From NCBI RefSeq assembly GCF_019334305.1, contig NZ_JAHWGH010000017.1, forward strand, positions 248,001 to 312,000: a stretch of 64,000 nucleotides of DNA. Reading direction: 5' to 3'. Positions 1-8,335 of this stretch are shown piece by piece. The notes below the pieces were generated by a model, which searched no databases, had not been told where the DNA came from, and was given only the letters and a program-made list of their open reading frames with translations. The position numbers were made by a program, and so were the translations under genes. Each line of letters opens with the position of its first letter. Within the stretch, counting starts at the first letter, position 1. This DNA is from Rossellomorea orangium (GTDB lineage Bacteria > Bacillota > Bacilli > Bacillales > Bacillaceae_B).

Positions 1-753
1 TAATATCAACAAATGCGTTTCCGCTGGTGCACCCAAGCGCAAGGGAATGGCGGTGGTCCCGTAGCCGTTGCTTACTAATAGGGTGGTCTCCGGGAGATTT
101 TCAAGCCTCCCTTTTTTATACAATCCCCAACCGAACAATCGAATCTGACCTCCATGTGTGTGACCGCTTATCATGAGATCGATTCCATCTTCTTTACAAA
201 CCTGATTCAAAAGCCTTGGATCATGACTGACCAAAACATTGAATTCATCAGGGGATGCCTGGTCGAGTGCGAGTGGATAATTTGCCCGTTGGGTACTTGC
301 ATCATCTACCCCTATCAAGTTCATCATACCGTTATGCAGGGGAACCTTGACTGAAGTATTGACGATTTCAATGATTCCTTTTTCAATAAATATTTCCTTT
401 AGCCTTGTGGTATTGACTTCATAATCATTATTTCCCCATACGAAGTAAACCTTACCTAATGACTGGAGTTTATCCAGATTCCCCTCAACCCTTGAAAAGG
501 GAACCCCTTTTTCCAAAAGGTCCCCGCCGATGATGACGAAATCCGCTCTTCCCTTCACTTCTTCGATGATTTCATCCGAAATTTCACGTTTATGTATATC
601 TGAAATAAAAAAGATCGTTACAGGCTGCATGTGGTCCGGAAAGCCTGGAAGCTTCACCTTTTCAATTTTCACTACGTTTCGACGTGCTTCATACAACATA
701 ATTAAGAGGAGAGTGACTCCCCCTGCCATTAAAATGATACATAATTCAAGCAT
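1..753 (-). CDS. ypbG: Calcineurin-like metallophosphoesterase, YpbG type (3' end at or beyond window edge)
   Basis: The reading frame stays open to base 1, so the stop lies outside the window; about 251 residues are visible. An N-terminal hydrophobic anchor (about residues 1-20) precedes a phosphoesterase domain with the family metal ligands: DIH (about 55), GGD (about 80), GNND (about 113), SHDP (about 180) and GHTHGG (about 203). The protein should be a membrane-anchored, two-metal hydrolase of phosphate esters; the substrate is not known. The ATG follows AAGGAGG and overlaps the end of the upstream membrane-protein gene by 8 nt, so translation is probably coupled. The ypbG name rests on architecture and ypb-cluster synteny. 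Confidence 0.85.
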   Translation of the reverse strand, partial: MLELCIILMAGGVTLLLIMLYEARRNVVKIEKVKLPGFPDHMQPVTIFFISDIHKREISDEIIEEVKGRADFVIIGGDLLEKGVPFSRVEGNLDKLQSLGKVYFVWGNNDYEVNTTRLKEIFIEKGIIEIVNTSVKVPLHNGMMNLIGVDDASTQRANYPLALDQASPDEFNVLVSHDPRLLNQVCKEDGIDLMISGHTHGGQIRLFGWGLYKKGRLENLPETTLLVSNGYGTTAIPLRLGAPAETHLLIL

Positions 754-1129
754 TGTGGCCTCCTTGACGGCGAAAATCTATTGAAATAATACCATAAAAA
801 AAGGCCGAACAGGAAAAAATCATCGTTTGCCAACCTCCATGAACGCTCAATGCAAAGATCAGTCCGATATGAAATGGGATGATCACCAATTCTTTATGTA
901 GTCTTCCATTCCATAATTGTATCACGGAATGAATTTCAGTTTTCAAGACATTCCCCTGTACCAAGAGGCCGATCATAAAGGCGATGGAAGCAGCGAAGAA
1001 CTGAATCGGGTTCAGAACCAATTCAACAATGAACTCTGGTTCAGTCAGGCGTTCTGTTACAGGAAACCATGTAATGAACAGATACCCTAAAAGAAACGTG
1101 ATTATCAGTTTCACAAAAAGATTGATCAA
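746..1129 (-). CDS. Small integral membrane protein of unknown function
   Basis: The product is 127 residues and almost entirely hydrophobic, with four predicted membrane segments (about 3-20, 43-60, 85-100, 104-118) and a short basic C-terminus. I do not recognise the family. I chose the TTG start at 1129 because GGGAGGGA lies 6 nt upstream of it; an ATG at 1144 is in frame but has no ribosome site. Start codon and ribosome site both lie in the 3' arm and T-run of the terminator hairpin of the preceding CBS gene. The stop overlaps the metallophosphoesterase start. Confidence 0.65.
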   Translation of the reverse strand: MINLFVKLIITFLLGYLFITWFPVTERLTEPEFIVELVLNPIQFFAASIAFMIGLLVQGNVLKTEIHSVIQLWNGRLHKELVIIPFHIGLIFALSVHGGWQTMIFSCSAFFYGIISIDFRRQGGHNA

Positions 1130-1169
1130 AAAAATCCCTCCCATAAATCTTATGAGAGGGATTTTTTTT
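1128..1169 (-). terminator. Terminator hairpin after the CBS gene, containing the next gene's start
   Basis: Arms at 1128-1140 and 1156-1168 pair over 13 bp. The loop pairs further (CATAA/TTATG), leaving a 3-nt tip. On the minus strand the hairpin ends in seven T residues, immediately after the CBS gene stop. The GGGAGGG ribosome site and TTG start of the following membrane-protein gene lie in the descending arm and T-run. Confidence 0.75.
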
Positions 1170-1191
1170 CATACTGGATTTTATTCACTAC

Positions 1192-1827
1192 TTATTCGTC
1201 TTCATGGATATCGAGGATGCGGAATCCCGATTTCTCCAGTTTATTAAGAAATTTCTCCATATTGTCTTTCTTTTCTACTTTAAGAACAATACGTCGGAGT
1301 AATTTATCGGTTTCATCAAAGGTCACCAGGGATATGACCGATTCAGAGTGCTGCTGAATGATGTCACCAAGGCGAGCGATACGTCCTTCGGTTTCTACAG
1401 AAGAGAAGGCGATGCGTACACCTTTCTGATCCATCCCGAATGCACTTCTAAATTGATCCAGGACATCAAAACGGGTAATGAGTCCAAGGAATACATGGTT
1501 GTCCCCGACCACAGGGAGGATCGGTGAATCCTTTAATTCTATTAATGCATTTTCAAATACATCCTTATCTGTAATGTATTTGTCCGAATTTGTGATAATA
1601 TCCCGGGCTTTTTTCTCCTTGAGAAAGGCTTTCTTTTCCATACCGGATTGGAAGAAGCTCTGATAAATATTGTATCGGGTCGCCACACCTTTAAACTGAT
1701 CATCTGAGAGGACCGGCACCCCGTCAATTTTATGATGCTCGAGAACCGTCAGCGTTTTTTCCAGTGAATCATTTTCGTCTACCACATAGCATTTGTGTTT
1801 TGGTATCATCGCATTTTTAACAAACAT
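1192..1827 (-). CDS. CBS-pair protein with C-terminal ACT-like domain
   Basis: The product is 211 residues. Two CBS motifs (about residues 7-60 and 75-130) are followed by a C-terminal section (about 138-211) with ACT-like length and pattern. This layout is that of AcuB-type regulatory proteins, which bind adenosyl nucleotides or act as ligand sensors. No catalytic domain is present, so it probably regulates a partner. The ATG at 1827 follows GAGGTGG. The gene is divergent from cotJA and followed by a strong hairpin. The ligand cannot be read from sequence. Confidence 0.75.
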   Translation of the reverse strand: MFVKNAMIPKHKCYVVDENDSLEKTLTVLEHHKIDGVPVLSDDQFKGVATRYNIYQSFFQSGMEKKAFLKEKKARDIITNSDKYITDKDVFENALIELKDSPILPVVGDNHVFLGLITRFDVLDQFRSAFGMDQKGVRIAFSSVETEGRIARLGDIIQQHSESVISLVTFDETDKLLRRIVLKVEKKDNMEKFLNKLEKSGFRILDIHEDE

Positions 1828-1915
1828 TTGACCACCTCATCATTTATATCCTTCCCCTTATCTATTCAACATTTTCACCGTATTTTCCTTCAACATTATG
1901 AATTAAAATAAATTA

Positions 1916-1944
1916 ACATGTTCCCCCACCCACGTTCATATGTT
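1916..1944 (+). promoter_or_regulatory. Possible sigma-E promoter of cotJ
   Basis: ACATGTT (1916-1922), a 14-nt spacer and CATATGTT (1937-1944) partly match the sigma-E -35 (KMATATT) and -10 (CATACAAT) consensus. The cotJ operon of B. subtilis is sigma-E dependent. The match is imperfect. Confidence 0.35.
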
Positions 1945-1978
1945 GTTACGAAGGATTTTGTTTAAAGGAGGGATAATC

Positions 1979-2200
1979 ATGCAGGAATTTTATAAAGCGT
2001 ATTATCCGTATGTAAGTCCGTTCGATCCGTGCAAACCCATTACACGAAAGGTATATTCTACACCACCTAACCTTTACCTGGGGTTCCAGCCACCGAACTT
2101 AGAACAATATTCTCCGAAAGAAGCCCTGCAAAAGGGGACCCTTTGGAAAGTGTTTTATGACCCTTACTACAGTCCCTATGAAAAAACGAAGGGAGAGTAA
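1979..2200 (+). CDS. cotJA: Spore coat protein CotJA
   Basis: A 73-residue protein rich in tyrosine and proline, typical of CotJA of the inner spore coat. The first gene of cotJA-cotJB-cotJC, spaced 6 and 23 nt. I placed the start at the ATG behind AAAGGAGGG; an upstream in-frame start at 1940 lacks a ribosome site. CotJA and CotJC are known to depend on each other for coat incorporation. The operon sits on the opposite strand inside the ypb gene block. Confidence 0.9.
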   Translation: MQEFYKAYYPYVSPFDPCKPITRKVYSTPPNLYLGFQPPNLEQYSPKEALQKGTLWKVFYDPYYSPYEKTKGE

Positions 2201-2206
2201 CCGAAT

Positions 2207-2467
2207 ATGAAACAGCTTCCTCCCCATTACTATGAGGTGCTAGAAGAATTGCAGGCCGTCGATTTTGTCATCGTGGACCTCACACTTTATCTGGATACCC
2301 ATCCGGAAGATTTCGAAGCGATCTCCCAATACAATATGTATATTAAGACGCGAAAACAGATAAAAAAGAAATTCGAAAAGGAATTTGGCCCACTGACCCA
2401 TTATGGGTACAGCTACTCCAATTATCCTTGGGATTGGAAGGATGCACCTTGGCCATGGCAAGTTTAA
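2207..2467 (+). CDS. cotJB: Spore coat protein CotJB
   Basis: An 86-residue protein with an acidic helical N-terminal half (LEELQAVDFVIVDL) and an aromatic C-terminus (YPWDWKDAPWPWQV), as in CotJB. It lies 6 nt after cotJA and 23 nt before cotJC, behind GGGAGAG. The role is inner spore coat assembly; no enzymatic motif is present. Confidence 0.92.
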   Translation: MKQLPPHYYEVLEELQAVDFVIVDLTLYLDTHPEDFEAISQYNMYIKTRKQIKKKFEKEFGPLTHYGYSYSNYPWDWKDAPWPWQV

Positions 2468-2490
2468 TGATATAGAGGAGGTTCAGGACA

Positions 2491-3060
2491 ATGTGGGTTT
2501 ATGAAAAGAAGCTTCAATACCCTGTCAGGGTAAGTACTTGCAACCCTAAATTGGCAAAATTTCTAATTGAACAGTATGGAGGGGCAGACGGAGAGCTTGC
2601 CGCTGCTCTCAGGTATCTCAATCAACGTTATTCAATACCTGATAAGGTGATTGGATTATTAACAGATATCGGGACAGAAGAATTTGCTCATCTGGAAATG
2701 ATTGCAACGATGGTTTATAAATTAATCAAAGATGCCACACCTGATCAGATGAAGGAAGCGGGACTTGATCCCCATTATGTCAATCATGATGGAGCCATTT
2801 TTTATCAGAATGCGGCAGGCGTCCCGTTTACCACAGCATATATTGCAGCTAAAGGGGATCCGATCGCAGATTTATATGAAGACATCGCCGCAGAAGAGAA
2901 AGCAAGGGCTACGTATCAATGGATCATTAATATGAGTGATGATCCGGATCTGAATGACGGCCTGCGCTTTTTAAGGGAGCGGGAGATCATCCATTCCCAG
3001 CGCTTCCGCGAAGCTGTGGAAATACTTAAGGAAGAAAGAGATAAAAAGATCTTCTTTTGA
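2491..3060 (+). CDS. cotJC: Spore coat protein CotJC, manganese-catalase fold
   Basis: A 189-residue protein of the ferritin-like manganese catalase family. Glu/His helices carrying metal ligands are visible (EEFAHLEMIATM about 62-73, DIAAEEKARATYQ about 131-143, HSQRFREA about 170). It ends the cotJ operon. In Bacillus it is a coat component made in the mother cell and may remove peroxide. The ATG follows GAGGAGG. No convincing terminator follows before the convergent DUF2663 gene. Confidence 0.92.
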   Translation: MWVYEKKLQYPVRVSTCNPKLAKFLIEQYGGADGELAAALRYLNQRYSIPDKVIGLLTDIGTEEFAHLEMIATMVYKLIKDATPDQMKEAGLDPHYVNHDGAIFYQNAAGVPFTTAYIAAKGDPIADLYEDIAAEEKARATYQWIINMSDDPDLNDGLRFLREREIIHSQRFREAVEILKEERDKKIFF

Positions 3061-3140
3061 TTTTTCGGGTTTTATGGCTCATGGCAAATGTGATGGGCCA
3101 GCCCCTTTACTATCCCGTTCCCCCTGGATTTAAGGTCCGC

Positions 3141-3596
3141 TTACTTGCTCCCATGAAACAGATTAATGTCCCATTCTTTTTTTAATTTATCATACACATG
3201 ATGCCTTTTTTTCCAGGCTTCTTCTTTCCATAAATCTTTGCTTCGATCGATGACTTCACATCTTAAATCATGGAATTCCTTTTCCTTTTTTTCCTTTTTT
3301 TCAAATAATATTTTAGTCGCACCAAAAAGGACAACCAGTATAAGTGTCATGAACAGGTGCAACGAATTCGAGACAAAGACGGAGAACATTGCGGCAAACG
3401 AATAAGAATAAGGATTCAGTACAAATTTCGTCATATAATACAGGAAGAAGAATGATGCAAATAATGTTCCCCATAAGGTGTAGAGATGCATGGTTTTCGC
3501 TTTGTCAAACTTTCGCTTTTTTTCAATCAGGTTATGTAACATCTGTTCCGTCGCTTGATCCGTCCATTCCCCAAACTCCTTGCCTGAACGATCCAT
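3141..3596 (-). CDS. ypbF: DUF2663 family membrane protein, YpbF-like
   Basis: A 151-residue protein with a charged N-terminal helix, two membrane segments (about 38-58 and 76-98) and a strongly charged, probably coiled, C-terminal tail with KKEKKEKEFHDLRCEV. This is the layout of YpbF (DUF2663), which belongs to this neighbourhood in B. subtilis. No function is known. It is convergent with cotJC and lies downstream of the glycosyltransferase gene and its terminator. The name rests on layout and synteny. Confidence 0.65.
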   Translation of the reverse strand: MDRSGKEFGEWTDQATEQMLHNLIEKKRKFDKAKTMHLYTLWGTLFASFFFLYYMTKFVLNPYSYSFAAMFSVFVSNSLHLFMTLILVVLFGATKILFEKKEKKEKEFHDLRCEVIDRSKDLWKEEAWKKRHHVYDKLKKEWDINLFHGSK

Positions 3597-3658
3597 CCAC
3601 TATCCTCCCCTTTCCTCCCTATAGTGTATGAGCTTGTCCGTAGAGATAGAATCAGCTC

Positions 3659-3690
3659 ATAAAAAAAGGGTCCTCCTAAAGAGGAACCTC
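3659..3690 (-). terminator. Terminator of the glycosyltransferase gene
   Basis: On the minus strand GGTTCCTC pairs with GAGGACC around a short loop and is followed by seven T residues. It lies 14 nt after the stop at 3704. Confidence 0.75.
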
Positions 3691-3703
3691 TATTCACCTG
3701 CTA

Positions 3704-4849
3704 TCAACCAAATAGCTGCTTCTTACTGCGGGAATCGCATACTTCCCTGAATTCGTTAAGAAGTTCATCAAATATGGCATCCCAGGATTGCTTTTCTGCC
3801 ATTTGTAATGCTTTTCGTTTCATGTACTGAAGACGGTCTTCATCCAACATATCGATAATATGATGGATGAAAGACTGATACCGGTGAGCTTCTGCCATTC
3901 TCCCAGTCTGGTTATGCTCCACGATATTCGTCACTCCCCCCTTATTTGCCACTACCGCCGGCAAGCCGGATGCAAAGGCCTCCAATACGACATTACCGAA
4001 AGTTTCTGAAGCAGAAGGGAAGACAAATAAATCGGATGATGCATATATCCCCGCTAATTCATCCCCTGTGGCATAGCCTGTGAAAGTGACATCTTCCCCT
4101 CTTGTCTTTTCCATGAGTTCTTTCTTCATGGGTCCATCACCAACAATAAGCCAGTGTACCTGATCCTTCACCTCTTCGGGAAGGTATTTTATCGTTTTCT
4201 CTAATGTGTCTAAATCTTTCTCAGGAGCCAACCTCCCGACATATAACAGGATATATTTCTTTTCAATTTTATATTTTTCCCTTAAGGAATCATTTCGCTT
4301 CTCCGGTGTATAGGCAGAACAATCGACCCCCCTGCCCCATATCGACAAATCAGAAAAGCCTTGACCTTCAAGATGCAGCTTCGTTTCTTCTGAAGGTACA
4401 AATATTCGATCAGCTTGTGAATAGAACCACTTCATATATTTCCAAAGCAAAGGGGAAGCCCACATCATCCTGTAATAATTCAGGTACATATCAAAGTGGG
4501 TGTGATAGGAGGCAACCAAGGGGATCTGCATTTTCTTTGCACCGCGTATCCCGTTAAGCCCCATTGTAAGAGGGGTTGTGACATGAATCAGAGAAGGGGA
4601 AAAATCTCTTAGCTGTTTTACAATGGTCTTTGGATTTGCGATTGCGGCCCTGCACTCAGGATAAAGAAAAAAGGGAAAGCTCGTGAACGAGTGTACATTG
4701 GGATACGATGATTTCTGATCGTGAAGATCCGGAACGAATACTTTGTATTCAATCCTTCTTTTCTCATAGTGATCGGTCAGTCTTTTTAATGTCCTTGCCA
4801 CTCCATTTACTTGAGGATGGTACGTATCGGAAAAAAGGGCCACTCTCAT
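3704..4849 (-). CDS. GT4-family glycosyltransferase
   Basis: A 381-residue GT-B fold enzyme. The N-terminal acceptor domain starts RVALFSDTYHPQVNGVART; the C-terminal nucleotide-sugar domain has LYVGRLAPEKDLD (about 202-214) and the retaining E-x7-E motif in SETFGNVVLEAFASGLP (about 281-297). This subfamily includes mannosyl- or glucosyltransferases acting on lipid acceptors in the membrane, but donor and acceptor cannot be fixed here. The ATG at 4849 has GGAGG 8 nt upstream; the in-frame TTG at 4855 is too close to it. Next to a PAP2 phosphatase gene, suggesting lipid or cell-wall glycoconjugate work. Confidence 0.85.
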   Translation of the reverse strand: MRVALFSDTYHPQVNGVARTLKRLTDHYEKRRIEYKVFVPDLHDQKSSYPNVHSFTSFPFFLYPECRAAIANPKTIVKQLRDFSPSLIHVTTPLTMGLNGIRGAKKMQIPLVASYHTHFDMYLNYYRMMWASPLLWKYMKWFYSQADRIFVPSEETKLHLEGQGFSDLSIWGRGVDCSAYTPEKRNDSLREKYKIEKKYILLYVGRLAPEKDLDTLEKTIKYLPEEVKDQVHWLIVGDGPMKKELMEKTRGEDVTFTGYATGDELAGIYASSDLFVFPSASETFGNVVLEAFASGLPAVVANKGGVTNIVEHNQTGRMAEAHRYQSFIHHIIDMLDEDRLQYMKRKALQMAEKQSWDAIFDELLNEFREVCDSRSKKQLFG

Positions 4850-4899
4850 ATACAATTCCTCCTATATACGTCGTTGAATTTCACACATTCATATCGTCA

Positions 4900-5427
4900 T
4901 CAGAAAAACAGCATCACCATCATAGCCGTTGCGAATGCAAGAAATGCCCCTGCTAATACATCAGAGGGGTAGTGTACTCCAAGGACGACTCTTGAATACC
5001 CTACTAGCCAGCTTAAAGGAAATAGAACGAGCATGGTGATCGGGTAATGAATCATAAATGGGATGGTGATAGAGAAAATGGCCGTTGAATGACCGGTTGG
5101 AAAAGAGTGATCTTTGAATTCATATCCGTGAATGACTGCGTCGGGCAAAGTCAAATACGGCCGAATTCGTTTAACCCCCTTTTTTACAAACGTCATCAGG
5201 AAATGGCTGAGAATGAGGGAAATCATCGCAACGATGACTGTATGCTTGATTTCTGTATAATACTGACAAAGGATAAACAGGATAAGGATGGAACTTATCG
5301 TGAGCCTGGCTCCCCCCAGATGTGTCACATACCCAAATAATGATCGGTACAGTTCTTTACTAGCATTGATTCTGTAAAATAACTTATCATCAGCCTGCCG
5401 AAAGCGCGTCAACATTCTGTCCACCAT
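4900..5427 (-). CDS. PAP2-family membrane phosphatase
   Basis: A 175-residue protein with about five membrane segments and the three PAP2 motifs: KGVKRIRPY (about 82-90), FPTGHS (about 109-114) and SRVVLGVHYPSD (about 145-156). Such enzymes hydrolyse lipid phosphates, commonly undecaprenyl pyrophosphate (BcrC type) or phosphatidate. The ATG follows GAGGAGTG. The gene lies 50 nt upstream of the GT4 gene on the same strand and may be cotranscribed. Which lipid is used cannot be told from sequence. Confidence 0.88.
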   Translation of the reverse strand: MVDRMLTRFRQADDKLFYRINASKELYRSLFGYVTHLGGARLTISSILILFILCQYYTEIKHTVIVAMISLILSHFLMTFVKKGVKRIRPYLTLPDAVIHGYEFKDHSFPTGHSTAIFSITIPFMIHYPITMLVLFPLSWLVGYSRVVLGVHYPSDVLAGAFLAFATAMMVMLFF

Positions 5428-5535
5428 ATCACTCCTCTTTCCTGTAGTAATACTGTCATCTTTAGTATATTTTCATTTTGTGTTCCTTCTCTTAATGCAA
5501 TGTAAATTTTATAGAAAGATGTTGCAAAGAAATGT

Positions 5536-5577
5536 AAATAAAAAACCCCCACCCAAAATAAATGGGGATGGGGGTTA
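5536..5577 (-). terminator. Terminator of the LysM gene
   Basis: A C-rich/G-rich inverted repeat (about 11 bp) immediately after the stop at 5578, followed on the minus strand by TTTTTTATTT. Confidence 0.85.
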
Positions 5578-6261
5578 TTATTGATCTAATGGAATTTCCA
5601 ACACTTGCCCTGTCTGAATATCATTATCCTGAATCTTATTCCATTCTTTGATGCGATCGACACCTGATGGTGAATTGTAGTAATTCATTGCAATTCGAAA
5701 GAGTGTTTCCTTAGGTTTCACCGTGTGGTACACAATTTTGACCTCTGGCTCTTCTTTTGGCTCTTCTTTTGGCTCTTCTTTTGGCTCTTCTTTTGGTTCC
5801 TCTTTAACGCTTTCTTTAGCTTGTGGAGGAGAAGCTGGTTGATTTTTGACGTTAGCAGTAGAATTGGACTTTTCTGCTGATTCATTCTGGTCCTTTTCTT
5901 CAACCGTACCCTCTTCTTTGGAATTCACTGCTTCTTCACTCTCTTCTTGATTGGTTTCAGATTGGTCATATCGGACTTCAACAACATCATCTGCATCTTC
6001 TGACAAGACGACCAGTGGACCATTTCTGTTATCAAAATAAGAGTATATGCTAAATACAGTCAGTGGCATTAAAATAAAAAATAAAAGGAGCATGCTGATC
6101 AACGGGTGTTTCATTTTCCAATTTTTCTTTTTTTGTTTCTCTCTATGGAGCTCACTTCTCGGGGGAAGGGGCTCCCTTTTTTTGACGGGGCGTTCGTCAG
6201 GGACTTTTTCAATTCTTTTTTTCAGTTTCGCTGCCTGATCTCTATATGGGTCTTTACTCAT
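5578..6261 (-). CDS. ypbE: Membrane-anchored LysM protein, YpbE-like
   Basis: A 227-residue protein: basic cytoplasmic N-terminus (about 1-50), one membrane segment (about 53-72), a long acidic and low-complexity linker with EPKE repeats (about 155-173), and a C-terminal LysM domain (about 179-227). The LysM domain should bind peptidoglycan outside the membrane. The start is the ATG at 6261, whose ATGAGTAA overlaps the stop of the CPBP gene. The linker repeat is encoded by a 12-bp tandem repeat. Confidence 0.85.
   Translation of the reverse strand: MSKDPYRDQAAKLKKRIEKVPDERPVKKREPLPPRSELHREKQKKKNWKMKHPLISMLLLFFILMPLTVFSIYSYFDNRNGPLVVLSEDADDVVEVRYDQSETNQEESEEAVNSKEEGTVEEKDQNESAEKSNSTANVKNQPASPPQAKESVKEEPKEEPKEEPKEEPKEEPEVKIVYHTVKPKETLFRIAMNYYNSPSGVDRIKEWNKIQDNDIQTGQVLEIPLDQ
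5747..5806 (-). repeat. 12-bp tandem repeat coding for an EPKE linker
   Basis: GGCTCTTCTTTT (plus strand) occurs four times exactly at 5747-5794, with a fifth degenerate copy at 5795-5806. It encodes the Glu-Pro-Lys-Glu repeats of the LysM protein linker, and copy number may vary between strains by slippage. Confidence 0.95.
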
Positions 6262-6862
6262 GAGACATCCCTTCTTTACTTCTTTGTCTTCCATTCTTAC
6301 GCATATGTAATCCCAGTAAAAAATCGATGACAAAGTGCATGATGATTGTAACTAATAAATTTTCTGTGATTTCGTAAATAAAACCGATCCAAAAGCTGAG
6401 CAATACAATATTGATGACAAGAAACCAGTGAGCCCAATACCTGAAATGTATAAGCGCAAAAATGATGCTTGAAATGATCAGTCCTAAATGAAATTGGAGC
6501 ACACCCCTGAATAATATTTCTTCACTCACACTAATGAAAAAAGCTAAAAGGGCAATCTCTCCCATGCTTCTATTCGTGAAGATTTGGGCGTTAACCCCAC
6601 CATCATCATAGTATTTCGCAGGTAACACCTTCATTAGGAAGATATCGATCATGACAATCATTAAGCCACTTGACATCCCAATCGTGAAGATGTTCCAAGA
6701 AAGGTGAAATTGCCCCCAGAAATCTGACACTGAGTCAAATAAAAATATACCTGATCCGCATGCAATCGTTAATAGTAAAAATTGAGTGAAATATAAATGG
6801 AAGGTTAATTGCTTCTTTGTAAGTTGTTGAATGATTTCCCCTTGTTTCTGCATCGTTACCAC
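6254..6862 (-). CDS. ypbD: CPBP-family intramembrane metalloprotease, YpbD-like
   Basis: A 202-residue polytopic membrane protein with the Abi/CPBP motifs EEILFR (about 113-118), FALIHF (about 135-140) and HFVID (about 177-181), which form the glutamyl/metal active site. Related proteins cleave membrane substrates; this one's target is unknown. It follows recQ directly and overlaps ypbE by 8 nt. The start could be GTG at 6862 or ATG at 6853; neither has an ideal ribosome site. Confidence 0.82.
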   Translation of the reverse strand: MVTMQKQGEIIQQLTKKQLTFHLYFTQFLLLTIACGSGIFLFDSVSDFWGQFHLSWNIFTIGMSSGLMIVMIDIFLMKVLPAKYYDDGGVNAQIFTNRSMGEIALLAFFISVSEEILFRGVLQFHLGLIISSIIFALIHFRYWAHWFLVINIVLLSFWIGFIYEITENLLVTIIMHFVIDFLLGLHMRKNGRQRSKEGMSHE

Positions 6863-8335
6863 TTATCCTAATAGTAATTTTTCTAACCTTTTTTCCCAAT
6901 TGGCAGGTTCCTGATCTTGTGAATTCAACGTGATGGATTCACTCTTAAATTCTTTTGGTGAATAACCGCATACATCACAGCAGAATGGATTCTCCTCTTC
7001 ATGTCTTTCATTGAAATAATGTAGGAGCTTCTGTCTTCTGCATGTCCCGTCCTGTAGCCAGTGGACCATGATGTTAAGCTTCTCCTTTTTGTATTGTAAA
7101 CGATTGTTCCGTATTTGTTTCACTTTTTCTAGTAATCTATCTTGGTTATGACCCCGCCCACTGGTCAATTCTTCTGTATAATAAGTAAGAAACCGGTACT
7201 GCACATCGGTCAGCTGCAGCTGTTCGATTAAGTCTTTGCTATGTCCCTTGGTCCATCCTTCTACAAACCCATGAATTTGATCATCTTCAGGTAGTTCACT
7301 TTGGATAAGCTGCAATGGCAAAGATAGATCCTGTTCAGAGTATAGAACGACAGAAACACTATTATTGCCATCACGGCCAGCCCTCCCGATTTCTTGTAAA
7401 AACGCTTCTATGCTTGACGGGAAATGAAAATGAATCACGAACCGGATGTCCTCTTTATTTACGCCCATCCCAAAAGCAGAGGTAGCACATATCATTCTCA
7501 GCTTACCCGAAATAAATTGCTGTTGGATAAGAATCCGTTCCTCTTGTTCCATGCCCCCATGATAGTGGGCAACCCCTGACACTCCGTTCTCAGATAGCCA
7601 GATGGCAACATCTTCAGCCATTCGTTTGCTCGAGAAGTAGACAATTCCGGGACCACCCCAGGCCGACACATATTCTAAGAGGCTATTCAATTTGTCATTT
7701 TGACCGGAAACCTTCTCGACAAATAATCCTATATTTCCACGGTCGACTGAATAGACCATTTCAACTGCATGCTCCATTTGAAGGACTTCTTGAATATCCT
7801 CCCTGACTTCCTCCGTGGCGGTCGCAGTCAATGCCAGGGTGGTGGGATTCCCGATCTTCCCCTTCAGCTCTCCCAACTTAAGATAATCCGGCCTAAAATC
7901 AGGTCCCCATTGGGAAATGCAATGAGCCTCATCAATTACGAATAGTTCAATTTTCAATGTCATGAGGGAAGTTAACACACTGTTGTTCATTACCATTTCA
8001 GGAGAAATGAAAATGAACTTATACTTGTGTAACTGTTCCAATGCTGTTCTTCTTTCAGTAAATGGAAGAAACGAATTCAGTGCGATGACCCGTTTTTCCC
8101 CCATCACTTTCATCTGTTCCACTTGATCCTGCATCAAGGAGAGTAACGGAGAGATAATCAAGACATGCCCTTCCAGCAGATACCCTGGTAATTGATAACA
8201 CAATGATTTTCCGGTGCCCGTCGGAAGCATAGCTAGCGTATCCCGGTGATTTAATACAGAACGGATGATATCTTCCTGCCCTTTTCTAAAAGATGAATAA
8301 CCGAATCTCTTCTTAAGTTCTAGTGATAAATTCAC
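6863..8335 (-). CDS. recQ: RecQ-family ATP-dependent DNA helicase
   Basis: A 490-residue superfamily 2 helicase. Walker A is [11 protein letters not shown] (about 40), the DExH box is [17 protein letters not shown] (about 134-150), and motif VI is [10 protein letters not shown] (about 310). A zinc-binding region with CRR and FCCDVC lies near residues 435-465; the HRDC domain of longer RecQ proteins is absent. I prefer the GTG at 8335 behind AGGTGA over a TTG at 8356. It overlaps ypbB by 23 nt, as in B. subtilis, where YpbB is helicase-associated. The role is unwinding of recombination and fork intermediates. Confidence 0.9.
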   Translation of the reverse strand: MNLSLELKKRFGYSSFRKGQEDIIRSVLNHRDTLAMLPTGTGKSLCYQLPGYLLEGHVLIISPLLSLMQDQVEQMKVMGEKRVIALNSFLPFTERRTALEQLHKYKFIFISPEMVMNNSVLTSLMTLKIELFVIDEAHCISQWGPDFRPDYLKLGELKGKIGNPTTLALTATATEEVREDIQEVLQMEHAVEMVYSVDRGNIGLFVEKVSGQNDKLNSLLEYVSAWGGPGIVYFSSKRMAEDVAIWLSENGVSGVAHYHGGMEQEERILIQQQFISGKLRMICATSAFGMGVNKEDIRFVIHFHFPSSIEAFLQEIGRAGRDGNNSVSVVLYSEQDLSLPLQLIQSELPEDDQIHGFVEGWTKGHSKDLIEQLQLTDVQYRFLTYYTEELTSGRGHNQDRLLEKVKQIRNNRLQYKKEKLNIMVHWLQDGTCRRQKLLHYFNERHEEENPFCCDVCGYSPKEFKSESITLNSQDQEPANWEKRLEKLLLG

